A DNA stretch of 64,000 nucleotides from Mycobacterium sp. PO1 (GTDB taxonomy: Bacteria; Actinomycetota; Actinomycetes; Mycobacteriales; Mycobacteriaceae). A program made the translations under genes and the position numbers. The stretch is taken from contig NZ_BLTG01000018.1 of the NCBI RefSeq assembly GCF_017312405.1, positions 62,001 through 126,000 of the forward strand, in the 5' to 3' direction. Below the pieces are notes generated by a model. That model had not been told where the DNA came from. It was given only the letters and a program-made list of their open reading frames with translations, and did no database searches. Shown one piece after another: positions 44,701-52,163 of the stretch (the stretch's first letter is position 1; the number at the start of each line of letters is the position of its first letter).

Positions 44701-45054
44701 CTCGTCGGCATCAAACTCGTCGTCGCCCACCTCGGCGTCACCGTCATCGCCCTCGACCTCAGCGGCCAACTCCTCAGCAGCGGCGTCGGCCTCTGCCTCG
44801 CTCTCCGCCTCGGCCTCACCGTCGTCGTCGGAATCCCCGCCGGCATCCGAATCCGCTGCGCTACTGGGAGAGCCCGACTCCCCGCCAGCGCCGTCCTTTT
44901 CTGACGACTCCGATTCCGTGTTCGAAGACCCCGACTCCGACGACCCACCACCATCGGACGAATCCGCCAATGCCGGACTGTTGGACACCGCCAACCCCAG
45001 CCCCAACGCCACCGCCAGCGCACCAACCCGCGATACGTACTTCGCCGACTCCAT
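41722..45054 (-). CDS. Giant secreted beta-solenoid repeat protein, copy 2
   Basis: 1,110 aa, no named family. Order: signal-like N-terminus (SAKYVSRVGALAVALGLGLAV); Ser/Asp/Glu-rich linker to about residue 175; a conserved pre-repeat module (GLQVQPGTFVEVASSAL, then GILGWVRREIEAAYANYS, then NGTAVAVSDGFGSIAIAYGE); then about 800 residues of 18-20-residue repeats of the type RAxVxGDDNxAxAxG-x-FN, with aligned Asn, Asp and small residues; last motif KLFVDE at the C-terminus. The pattern predicts a right-handed beta-solenoid with Asn ladders, like filamentous haemagglutinin. N-terminus, module and end are nearly identical to copy 1. ATG 45054; promoter box 68-86 bp upstream. Confidence 0.85.
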   Translation of the reverse strand: MESAKYVSRVGALAVALGLGLAVSNSPALADSSDGGGSSESGSSNTESESSEKDGAGGESGSPSSAADSDAGGDSDDDGEAEAESEAEADAAAEELAAEVEGDDGDAEVGDDEFDADEQSVEVVEKELDEDSGGAEVEVGESAAEVTDPDPEPVAEAESEPVVEVMQADGPARGLQVQPGTFVEVASSALGAAMAPLAAPSAPAAPAPSPALLGILGWVRREIEAAYANYSISINGVQLVQNGTAVAVSDGFGSIAIAYGENATATAQGWFSRAVVRGDDSTAEAIDGNFNRARVYGDDNAATASGTFSRAIIRGDGNTAVSSGRAVTAKIIADSSVASADGRRSTAYINGNASAASASGTAARAIIIGDSNAADASTLDGEIFATALIIGDTNSATAVGSFNRSVVIGTLSNATTGSGSFNRGIAIGAGNLVRAFNGDHNTASAVGDDNGATARDGDYNTARVRGTNNTTGASGHASMATIIGADSVALADGRHSAAFIDGTGSAATANGVVAKAMIFGDSSAAEATALEGDAFATVLLVGDSSLVTAAGEFTSAKLFGSFNTVNSIGDFNRALVGGDSNIAEATDRHSTVYIRGDDNTVTAGGESSSAAVIVGDDNTVEVAAEEARAVIRVYGNQNEATAAADGDGYARLLLIGDLNEGVAAAAGGRAKVVIIGAGNDGLASSQDSRATTSVVGDDNSVTSLADNDSRATATLWGDSSTTTVDASDDAMSRAMLSGDNSTLVVSADLGAHAVGRVVGDSNIGAVDAINDALGIVEVVGGNSSASTEAYGGSFSRASMHGTSSAVSATNGDAVAVGRDNVATADEGAVLRVFGNDNSASGYGADNLVVVIGDGNVAGTGLGFTGNRIYVQGDGNTAQTGDGDHNTVRVYGDNNLGTARGGDHNTALVSGRQSNAEAGCSFATTDGCDGNTATVRGSQSSAISGGSVGLGVGGDNNTATVRGDGSSATAANGDDNYAGVRGDGSDAGTGDDVGSNNTMLTRGDNSSTRRLGPGDDNLAYVSGAESAAQVLGSSNIAVAIGTFSKAESGFDFEDPLNSPASQYNLAIVVGGQSVASAGPGDGNTAIAVGYNLDAATGPGDGLTVVKLFVDE

Positions 45055-45096
45055 CAGTTCCGACCCCTCACCCAACACACACCAGCAGACAACATG

Positions 45097-45102
45097 ACGT
45101 TA
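45097..45102 (-). promoter_or_regulatory. -10 element of solenoid copy 2
   Basis: On the minus strand this reads TAACGT (TANNNT). It lies 25 bases after the start of GATTCG of the LuxR-type box. The same spacing is seen at the DUF4242-like promoter, and it is one base different at copy 1. Confidence 0.6.
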
Positions 45103-45121
45103 AGCACGAACCCGACCCAAC

Positions 45122-45140
45122 CGAATCAGGGAAATCCCTA
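45122..45140. promoter_or_regulatory. LuxR-type box upstream of solenoid copy 2
   Basis: + strand CGAATCAGG followed by GAAATCCCTA. The core AGGGA-AA-TCCCT (45128-45139) is a perfect dyad and matches the core of the CTVGGGAWWTCCCBAG consensus described for LuxR-type PimM of Streptomyces. Identical over 19 bp to the box of copy 1. Confidence 0.75.
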
Positions 45141-45164
45141 CCCCAGCACCCTCGACCCGTCGAC

Positions 45165-48100
45165 TCACTCGTCGACGAACAGCTTCACCACCGTCAACCC
45201 GTCGCCAGGCCCGGCCTCTGCGGTCAAGTCATAGCCAACCGCGACCGCGGTGTTGTCATCCCCGGGCCCAGTGGCGACGATGTTCGACCCGCCCAGGGCG
45301 ACAGCGGTGTTGCCGCTGCCGTCGACGGCCAGGACGTCGTTGTTGTCGCCGAGAATCCAGACGAGGTTGGCGCTGCCGAGCGCCGCGCTGGCCACGTTGC
45401 CATCGCCGATCACCACGACGCGGTTATCGCCTTCGAACCCCGAGGTCGCTTCGTTGTTGTCCCCGATCACACGGACGTCACCACCGGCGTCCGCGCTGGC
45501 GACGTTGTTGTCACCAAGAACCACTGCTCGGCCGCTTGTTCCGTCGACCGCATTCGAGTCACCAAACGCTGCGGCGCGGGCATACGTCCCCTCGAATCCC
45601 TCGGTGGACGCGGCGCTATCCCTGCCGACGATTTCCGACACCGCGATGCCACCGGCATTGGCGGAGCTGGCGGCGACGCTACTGAACCCGGTGATCCGCG
45701 ATGTTGCGTCGGCTTCGTCGATAGCGCTGGCGACTGCGGTGCTGTCTACCCCGTAGATCGACACTCGCGACACCGACCCGTCCTCGGCGGACGCCGTCAG
45801 CGTACTGTCATAGCCCACGTGCGTGGTGCTGGCCTGCGAATCCCCCGTCGCCAACGCCGTCATCAAGCTGGAACCGGTGACCGCCCACACGCTGGCGCGG
45901 CTGTCGTCGGCCAGGGCCGTGGCCTCGTTGTCGTACCCGACCAGAAAAACCTTGGCGCGCCCACCCGTGGCCGCGGCAGTCCCGTCGTTGCGCCGACCCG
46001 TCAGCCGCACCGTGGCGTAGCCATCGCTGTCGCCGGCAGCGGTCGCCTCGTTCTCATCGCCGTCAACGATCACGGCGGCGAGGCCGTCGACCACATCCGT
46101 CTCACCGGTATTGTCATCGCCTACAACCTTCGTGAAGGCATGACCACCGTCTGTCGATTCCGCGGTGCCTTTGTTGCCGCTTCCCCGCACCAGGACTGTG
46201 GCGCGGGAGTCGACGGCCGAAGCGGTACTCGCGTTATCGTCGCCGATCAGCATGACCGTGGCGCCCTGGTCGAAGCCGCCCTCGCCGAATGCGGAAGCGA
46301 CGGTGGAACTATCCGTGCCGACGACGAGGCTGGTTGCATTGGCGCCACCCTGACCGAACGACAGGCTGTTACTGCCGGAACCCACAATGCGCGCGATCGC
46401 GGTCGAGCTGTCGTTACCCACGGTGTTGGCGAAATTGTCGGAGCCGATGATGACGGCTCGGCTCCGCGACCCCGCGCCCGCAAACGCTGTGGCGCTGTTC
46501 GCCACACCGACGATTCTTGCAGTGCTCGAGCCCTCGCCCGTGGCGTAGGCACTGCTGACGTCGCCGCGGATATACGCCACGCTGCGCCCGTCGGTAGCTT
46601 CGGCGATGTTGCCGTCACCAATGATTCGCACCGTGTTGTGGTCACCGGTTCCGGCGGTGACGAACTCGTTGGGCGGAGCGGCCGGACCGAAGAAAATTTC
46701 CCCGTTGTCGTCGCCGCGGATGACCACGGTGTTGTGGTCGCCGTCGCCCGCCCTCGCGGCGTTGCCCGATCCCGTAATGACGACCTTGTTGTGATCACCG
46801 GAATCGACCAGCACACCGTTGCCATCACCGAAGACCAGCACTGCGTTTCGGTCGCCCCCCGCGATGGCGGTAGCGGTGTTTTGGTCGCCGACGAGCAACA
46901 CCAGGTTGTCGCCGAACGCCGTTGATCCCGAATTGTTGTCACCGAGCACGATGGTCGCTCCACCCGCGTCACTGGCGGTGGCGGAGTCGTTCATGCCAAC
47001 GATAGCGGCGAGGCCACGGCTGCTGGCTTCCGCGGCGTTGTCTGAACCGATGATGACGGCCGTCGCGTTATTCACCGCGCTGGCCACACTGTTGTCGCCT
47101 CGGATGTAGGAAACGCTGCGCTCCTCGGCCCCGGCGAGGTTGTCGTCACCGATGATGACCACTTTCGCATTGGCGGATGCGAAGCCGACACTGCCGATGC
47201 CGTCGACCCGGACGTAGTTGCGGTCACCGTCGGCCTTCGCCTCGCTGTTGTTCCCACGAACCCTGACCGTATTGCGGTCGCCGTTTCCGGCGAACACCAC
47301 CCCGTCCAAGGATGGCGGCGTCTCCGTGGAGCCGTTGTTGTTGCCACGCACCACAACCGTGTTGTGGTCACCATCTCGAGCGAGCGCGCTGTTTCCGTCA
47401 CCGACCGCGAGGACGCGATTGTTGTCACCGAACGCAGCACCCACAAGATTCAGATCGCCGATGATGAGCGCACGATTGAATTTGCCCTCAGCCGTGGCCG
47501 AGTTGGTGTCGCCGATGATGACCGCGCAGGTGAAGAACTCCCCCTGTGCGGTAGCGGAGTTCGAGTCACCGATGACCAGTGCCTGCGCACCACCCGTCGA
47601 GTCGGCGACACTGCCATCACCGAGAATCCGGACCGACGCCCCCACCCCGGCTGCGGTGGCCGCATTGCTGTCTCCGTCGATGGCTGCGACGGTGTACCGA
47701 CCGGTTGTGGAGGCCACGCCCGAATCGCCGACGATCGTGGATCTTGTGGAAAAGCCCTCGGCCACTGCCGTGTTCCCGTTACCGCGGACCGTCGCTCGGT
47801 TGAACCAGCCGCCCGAGGCTGTCGCGGCGTTGTCATCGCCGTACACCCGTGCGCGGTTGAAATTGCCGTCAATCGCCTCGGCGGTGGAGTCGTCACCGCG
47901 TGCCACCGCCCGGGAGAACCAGCCCTGCGCCGTGGCCGTCGCGTTCTCCCCATAGGCGATCGCGATGGAGCCGAACCCATCGGACACCGCGACCGCGGTG
48001 CCGTTCTGCACCAACTGCACCCCGTTGATCGAAATGCTGTAGTTCGCATACGTCGCCTCGATCTCCCGACGTATCCACCCCAGAATGCCCAGCAACGCCG

Positions 48101-48806
48101 GTGACGGCGCCGGAGCCGCCGGGGCGGACGGAGCCGCCAACGGGGCCATCGCCGCACTCAATGCGCTCGAGGCCACCTCGACGAACGTGCCCGGCTGCAC
48201 CTGCAACCCGCGCGCCGGCGCATCAGCCTGCGGCGCCTCAACGACCGGCTCAGGCTCCACGGTGGCCGGCGAATCGGCAACAGGCTTCGGCCGCTGCACC
48301 GTCACCTCGTCTGCGGGTTCCGACTCCGCAATGCGGTCACCGTCTGCAGCGAGCTCCTCGGCAGGATCGTCCTCGATGAGCTCCACCGACTCCTCGACTG
48401 CGGCATCAAACTCGTCGTCAGCACCGTGGGCGTCATCGTTGTCGTCCTCCGCCACCTCGCTGGCCAGATCCTCCGCCACCTCGCTGGCCAGATCCTCTGC
48501 CACCTCAGCGGCCAGCTCGTCGGCCGCCTCTGCGGCGGTGTCGTCCTCGTCGGAGTTCTCGTCGTCGCGATCGATTTCACCGGATTCAGCACCCGCGCGA
48601 CCTGAACCCGAACCAGCGTCGCCCTTCTCCGAGGTCTCCGACGCTGACTTCGACGATTCCGATTTCGAGGACTCCGACTTCGACGAGTCCGAGGCACCCC
48701 CACCGTCGGACGAATCCGCCAGCGCCGGGCTGTTGGACACCGCCAACCCCAAACCCAGCGCCACCGCCAACGCACCAACCCGCGACACGTACTTCGCCGA
48801 CTCCAT
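45165..48806 (-). CDS. Giant secreted beta-solenoid repeat protein, copy 1
   Basis: 1,213 aa, same architecture as copy 2: identical first 37 residues, a Ser- and Asp/Glu-rich linker (to about residue 215; DLASEVAED repeated), the conserved module (GLQVQPGTFVEVASSAL, GILGWIRREIEATYANYS, SDGFGSIAIAYGENATATA), then roughly 45 degenerate 18-20-residue repeats such as RARVYGDDNAATASG and NTVVVRGNNNGS, and C-terminal KLFVDE. No catalytic motif, cysteine pair or membrane span after the signal. Predicted rod-like surface or secreted protein, possibly an adhesin or biofilm component (inferred). The first 300 residues differ little between copies while the repeats diverge. ATG 48806. Confidence 0.85.
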   Translation of the reverse strand: MESAKYVSRVGALAVALGLGLAVSNSPALADSSDGGGASDSSKSESSKSESSKSASETSEKGDAGSGSGRAGAESGEIDRDDENSDEDDTAAEAADELAAEVAEDLASEVAEDLASEVAEDDNDDAHGADDEFDAAVEESVELIEDDPAEELAADGDRIAESEPADEVTVQRPKPVADSPATVEPEPVVEAPQADAPARGLQVQPGTFVEVASSALSAAMAPLAAPSAPAAPAPSPALLGILGWIRREIEATYANYSISINGVQLVQNGTAVAVSDGFGSIAIAYGENATATAQGWFSRAVARGDDSTAEAIDGNFNRARVYGDDNAATASGGWFNRATVRGNGNTAVAEGFSTRSTIVGDSGVASTTGRYTVAAIDGDSNAATAAGVGASVRILGDGSVADSTGGAQALVIGDSNSATAQGEFFTCAVIIGDTNSATAEGKFNRALIIGDLNLVGAAFGDNNRVLAVGDGNSALARDGDHNTVVVRGNNNGSTETPPSLDGVVFAGNGDRNTVRVRGNNSEAKADGDRNYVRVDGIGSVGFASANAKVVIIGDDNLAGAEERSVSYIRGDNSVASAVNNATAVIIGSDNAAEASSRGLAAIVGMNDSATASDAGGATIVLGDNNSGSTAFGDNLVLLVGDQNTATAIAGGDRNAVLVFGDGNGVLVDSGDHNKVVITGSGNAARAGDGDHNTVVIRGDDNGEIFFGPAAPPNEFVTAGTGDHNTVRIIGDGNIAEATDGRSVAYIRGDVSSAYATGEGSSTARIVGVANSATAFAGAGSRSRAVIIGSDNFANTVGNDSSTAIARIVGSGSNSLSFGQGGANATSLVVGTDSSTVASAFGEGGFDQGATVMLIGDDNASTASAVDSRATVLVRGSGNKGTAESTDGGHAFTKVVGDDNTGETDVVDGLAAVIVDGDENEATAAGDSDGYATVRLTGRRNDGTAAATGGRAKVFLVGYDNEATALADDSRASVWAVTGSSLMTALATGDSQASTTHVGYDSTLTASAEDGSVSRVSIYGVDSTAVASAIDEADATSRITGFSSVAASSANAGGIAVSEIVGRDSAASTEGFEGTYARAAAFGDSNAVDGTSGRAVVLGDNNVASADAGGDVRVIGDNNEATSGFEGDNRVVVIGDGNVASAALGSANLVWILGDNNDVLAVDGSGNTAVALGGSNIVATGPGDDNTAVAVGYDLTAEAGPGDGLTVVKLFVDE

Positions 48807-48846
48807 CAGTACCGACCCCTCACCCAGCGCACTTGTGGACGCACCG

Positions 48847-48852
48847 ACGCTA
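48847..48852 (-). promoter_or_regulatory. -10 element of solenoid copy 1
   Basis: Minus strand TAGCGT (TANNNT), 24 bases after the start of GATTCG of the box at 48871-48889, about 40 bases before the ATG at 48806. Confidence 0.6.
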
Positions 48853-48870
48853 TGGGCACACCCGCCCCAC

Positions 48871-48889
48871 CGAATCAGGGAAATCCCTA
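48871..48889. promoter_or_regulatory. LuxR-type box upstream of solenoid copy 1
   Basis: + strand CGAATCAGG then GAAATCCCTA, containing the perfect dyad AGGGA-AA-TCCCT (48877-48888). The stop codon of the DUF4242-like gene (TAG, 48889-48887 on the minus strand) lies inside the dyad, so the box begins exactly where that gene ends. Confidence 0.75.
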
Positions 48890-49183
48890 CCCCGGCACCC
48901 TCGATCCGCTCAGACCGCCGTCCAACGCGGCGTTGATCCGCATCGGCGGCAGTCCGGCCCGCTCACAGGCGTCGGTGACAGAGTCTGCGGACGGCGCGTC
49001 GAAGAGCCCGAACACCACTTCATCGGCGGGCACCGCCAAGGTCGCGACCAGACGCACCGCACCACGTCGGCCGCGGCCTCCGGTCGCCGCGCGCATGCGT
49101 TGCACGATGTCGCTGACGTCGGCCTCCGCGCACTCCGGCACATACCACTCCGCGAGGAAGCGCTGGGGCACGGCCGACGTCAT
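48887..49183 (-). CDS. DUF4242-like small protein in the LuxR/solenoid cluster
   Basis: 98 aa, cytoplasmic. The ferredoxin-like alpha-beta pattern (RFLAEWYVPECAEADVSDIVQRM, VRLVATLAVPADEVVFGLFDAPSADSVTDACERAG) is that of the DUF4242/SCO4226-type proteins, some of which bind nickel; the assignment is by resemblance only. ATG 49183 lies 7 bases after TAGTTT (rc 49191-49196), a leaderless arrangement. It stands between the LuxR gene and solenoid copy 1 and has its own degenerate copy of the promoter box. Role in the cluster unknown. Confidence 0.72.
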   Translation of the reverse strand: MTSAVPQRFLAEWYVPECAEADVSDIVQRMRAATGGRGRRGAVRLVATLAVPADEVVFGLFDAPSADSVTDACERAGLPPMRINAALDGGLSGSRVPG

Positions 49184-49190
49184 AGCCGGG

Positions 49191-49234
49191 AAACTAGCCC
49201 GAACTCCGGGACAGACGAATCAGGCGTTTCCCTT
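49191..49234 (-). promoter_or_regulatory. Promoter of the DUF4242-like gene with degenerate LuxR-type box
   Basis: Box at 49216-49234: + strand CGAATCAGG-CGTTT-CCCTT. It shares CGAATCAGG and the distal CCCT with the two solenoid boxes but lacks the perfect dyad centre. The -10 TAGTTT (minus, 49191-49196) starts 25 bases after the start of GATTCG, as at solenoid copy 2. Confidence 0.65.
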
Positions 49235-49244
49235 GCAACCCCTC

Positions 49245-52004
49245 CTATACGTCGGTGGGGTGCACATGGCGGGCGAGCTGGCTCCGTGAGCGGATACCGA
49301 GCTTGCGATAGGTGCGCGCCAGGTTCGCCTCCACCGTCTTCGGGCTGATGAACAGGGTGGCGGCGATATCGCGGTTGGTGTGACCAGCCGCGGCCAACTC
49401 GGCGACGCGCTGCTCCGTCGCGGTCAGGGTTGCCGTAGCGCCGGAAGCGTTGTCCAGCCGCGCCAGTTCGGTGCGGGCACGCTCGGCCCACAGCGGCGAA
49501 CCGTAGTCGTCGAACACCGCCAGGCTGCTGCGTAACGCCTCGGTGGCTGCTTCCCGGTGCCGCCTGCGGCGTTGCAGCTTGCCCAGCAACAACTCCGTCC
49601 GAGCGCGTTCGAACGGCATCGGCAACCGGTCATGGGTTTCGAGAGCTTCCTCTGCGCATTCGGTGGCTGCGGCGAGTTCACCACGGGCGGCATGCAGCAT
49701 GCCCCGGCAGCGGGCACTGACGGCCAGCAGCCAATGCCGTCCCAACCGTTTTCCGTTGTGATGAAGACGATCGACCAACGCATCGGCCTGCTCCACCCGG
49801 CCCACTTCGATGAGCACCTCGGCCGCATCGGCGACAAAGGGCGCGGTGATGATCTCGGTGGAATTCGGCATGGTGTCGAGCACCGCCAACGCGGGATCGT
49901 AGATTGCCGCTGCGGCGTCATGGTTGCGCAGCGACAACTCGAGAAATCCGAGAATGCTGATCGGCCAGACCAGCAGAGTGATTGCGCCGCTTCGCCGACT
50001 TGCCGACAGCGCTTGCTTGGCGGCCTGACGTGCCGACTGCTCCTGGCCGGCGAACGCCGCCAACGCCGCCTGCATGGTGTGCGCGATACCAGGCGCGAGC
50101 TCGCCGCCGAGTTGCTCGGCCCGCTCCATCGCGTCGGCAGCCACGGCCTGCGCCGCGTCGATGTGCCCAAGCCACAGCTCGGCCAGGAAGCTGTTGAACG
50201 TCACCGGCAGCAGATCGGATTCTTCACCCCGCTCGATGCAGCGTTTCCTGATGGCGAGCAGCTCGTCGCGGCCCTCCTCGATCCGACCGGTCCACGACAA
50301 CAGGCAGGCGTGATGCAAACTGGGCCGAAACGGTGCCGGCACATGGCCGGACTCACCTTCGAGTCTCATCGCCCGCTGCAACGCGTCCTCGTCGAGACCA
50401 TCCCCGCGCATGAAATGCAGGTGCACCTTGATCGTGAGCGCCTGACAGGCGAGCAGCGGGAATCCGGCCGCCTCGGCAAACGACTCGGCCTGTTCGACGC
50501 ACGCGACGGCGGCCTCGATATGACCGCCGTTGAACAGCGCGAAAGCCAACGCGGTGGAGATCTGGGCGCGCCGTGCAGGGTTGTCGCCGGCCTCGCCGAG
50601 CGCCCGCTGCAGCAGCGCGGCCGCTTCCAGGAAATTGTCGTCGAACAGGTGCACTGCGGCCCACTGCGCCAATGCTTTTGCGCGCAGCGGCCCTTCCGGC
50701 AGCGCCTCGACGGTGGGCTCCAACAGTTCTCGCGCGGCGCGCGCGTCCCCGGCGGCAAGGTGGTAGCGCGCGGCCCGAATCCGGCGCTGCGGCGCGCCGT
50801 CGGGATCGTGGCGAATGGCGATGTCGAGGAGTTCGGCGGCGGCGGCCGGTGCGCCGCGCGCACTCGCCGAGCGGGCCGCCTCGTCGAGCATCTCCAGCGT
50901 GGCCGGTTCCGCGGTCGCGGCACCCAGAGCGAGATGACGAGCTTTGAGCTCGGGTTCGTCGACCACGTCGGCGAGCCGACGGTGCATCGTCCGGCGGGCA
51001 CTCGGCGGCGCACCGGCATACACGCCCTGAACCAGCAGCGGATGACTGAAACGGACGCGGTGCCCGTCGAATCGGACGATCCCCTCATCCTCGGCGCGGC
51101 TCAGCAGGTCGACAGTCTCAGCGGCATCCCGGTCAATGGCTTGTGCCACTGTCATGATCGACGGCGCCCCCGCGCACGCCACCGCCAACAGAGACGTCAG
51201 CACCTCCTGCGGCAGGCTGCCGATCCGCGCCGAAACCAGTTCAGCCAGCGTGCCCGGCAGCGCGACATCCATCGCGCGCGGATTTCTGAGCAGCGCGCGC
51301 CCCAATTCCAGCGCATAGAAGGGGTTTCCACCCGAGATGGCCGCGATACGCGACATCGTCGGACGGGCGAACGACTGCCCGAGACGGCTGGACAGTACCG
51401 AGTGCAGCTTGCCCAGGCTCAACGGGCCCATCGTCAGGGTCTGCGACGACTCCGGGCGCAGCATGCGCAACCACGAACTGGCCGACGCGGTGTCAGCCCG
51501 CGGTCGTTCGGTGACGAGCAACCCCACAGGACCGTCGAGCCGTCGCGCGGCGAATGCGAGAACGTCGCGGGTCGACCGGTCGATCCAGGGGATGTCGTCG
51601 ACAGCGATCAGCACCGGCGACCGCTCGGCAAGGGTGTGCACCAGTGTGAGAAAGCCGGCCGACACCGCTCGGGCGTCGTCGCCTCCGGCAGCTTCGCGGT
51701 AATCCACCACAGCCCGCATCGCCACCCGTTGCGGCTCGGGCAGCCGTGCCCAGATCTCGGCATCGATCCCCTCGACGAGATCGGCCAGCCCGCCATAAGC
51801 CAGCACCGACTCGGTCGGGGCACCCTGGACCGACAGGACGACGAAGCCGTTCTGTTCGGCCTGCTGTATCGCCGCGAGCCACAGCGTGGTCTTGCCGATT
51901 CCGGCTTCGCCATCGACGAACAGCGCCGACGGCTGCGCGCGGGCGCGGTCGAGAAATTTGCCAACGCTGCGCGCCTCCGCGGCTCTTCCCGCGGTAACCA
52001 GCAT
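49245..52004 (-). CDS. LuxR-family regulator of the LAL type (AAA ATPase, TPR-like region, HTH)
   Basis: 919 aa. Walker A GEAGIGKTT at 32-40, Walker B VLIAVDDIPWID near 132-143, sensor region SGGNPFYALELGRALL, then about 450 residues of TPR-like helices, and a C-terminal LuxR helix-turn-helix (LTATEQRVAELAAAGHTNRDIAATLFISPKTVEANL, YRKLGIRSRSQLARHV). LAL proteins bind ATP and a ligand, then activate transcription at short dyads. The GGGA-N2-TCCC type boxes in front of the next three genes are the expected kind of site, so this is the probable activator of the solenoid cluster. I see no such box upstream of its own start. Confidence 0.92.
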   Translation of the reverse strand: MLVTAGRAAEARSVGKFLDRARAQPSALFVDGEAGIGKTTLWLAAIQQAEQNGFVVLSVQGAPTESVLAYGGLADLVEGIDAEIWARLPEPQRVAMRAVVDYREAAGGDDARAVSAGFLTLVHTLAERSPVLIAVDDIPWIDRSTRDVLAFAARRLDGPVGLLVTERPRADTASASSWLRMLRPESSQTLTMGPLSLGKLHSVLSSRLGQSFARPTMSRIAAISGGNPFYALELGRALLRNPRAMDVALPGTLAELVSARIGSLPQEVLTSLLAVACAGAPSIMTVAQAIDRDAAETVDLLSRAEDEGIVRFDGHRVRFSHPLLVQGVYAGAPPSARRTMHRRLADVVDEPELKARHLALGAATAEPATLEMLDEAARSASARGAPAAAAELLDIAIRHDPDGAPQRRIRAARYHLAAGDARAARELLEPTVEALPEGPLRAKALAQWAAVHLFDDNFLEAAALLQRALGEAGDNPARRAQISTALAFALFNGGHIEAAVACVEQAESFAEAAGFPLLACQALTIKVHLHFMRGDGLDEDALQRAMRLEGESGHVPAPFRPSLHHACLLSWTGRIEEGRDELLAIRKRCIERGEESDLLPVTFNSFLAELWLGHIDAAQAVAADAMERAEQLGGELAPGIAHTMQAALAAFAGQEQSARQAAKQALSASRRSGAITLLVWPISILGFLELSLRNHDAAAAIYDPALAVLDTMPNSTEIITAPFVADAAEVLIEVGRVEQADALVDRLHHNGKRLGRHWLLAVSARCRGMLHAARGELAAATECAEEALETHDRLPMPFERARTELLLGKLQRRRRHREAATEALRSSLAVFDDYGSPLWAERARTELARLDNASGATATLTATEQRVAELAAAGHTNRDIAATLFISPKTVEANLARTYRKLGIRSRSQLARHVHPTDV

Positions 52005-52163
52005 TCACAGATACTTTCAAGCTTGCTCCCAGCTGTCCACGGGTGCGTCAAAATTGTGGCCGCTCAAACGACACCCCAGAACGGCTGCCGCAGGCGCCGG
52101 GCAACGCTGAGCCGCAGGTGACGAGCAGACTCGACAGTCACCGGCGCCGCCGCACCAGGAGTC

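Noticed and set aside
41800..48000. Regular short repeats resembling a CRISPR or PE-PGRS gene
   Set aside because: Repeats are coding, degenerate and in frame; there are no identical repeats with spacers, and the protein pattern is not Gly-Gly-Ala/Asn PGRS and has no PE domain.
49557..52121. 854-codon + strand open frame opposite the LuxR gene
   Set aside because: No motifs, Arg/Gly/His-rich; the minus strand codes a full LAL regulator with Walker and HTH motifs.
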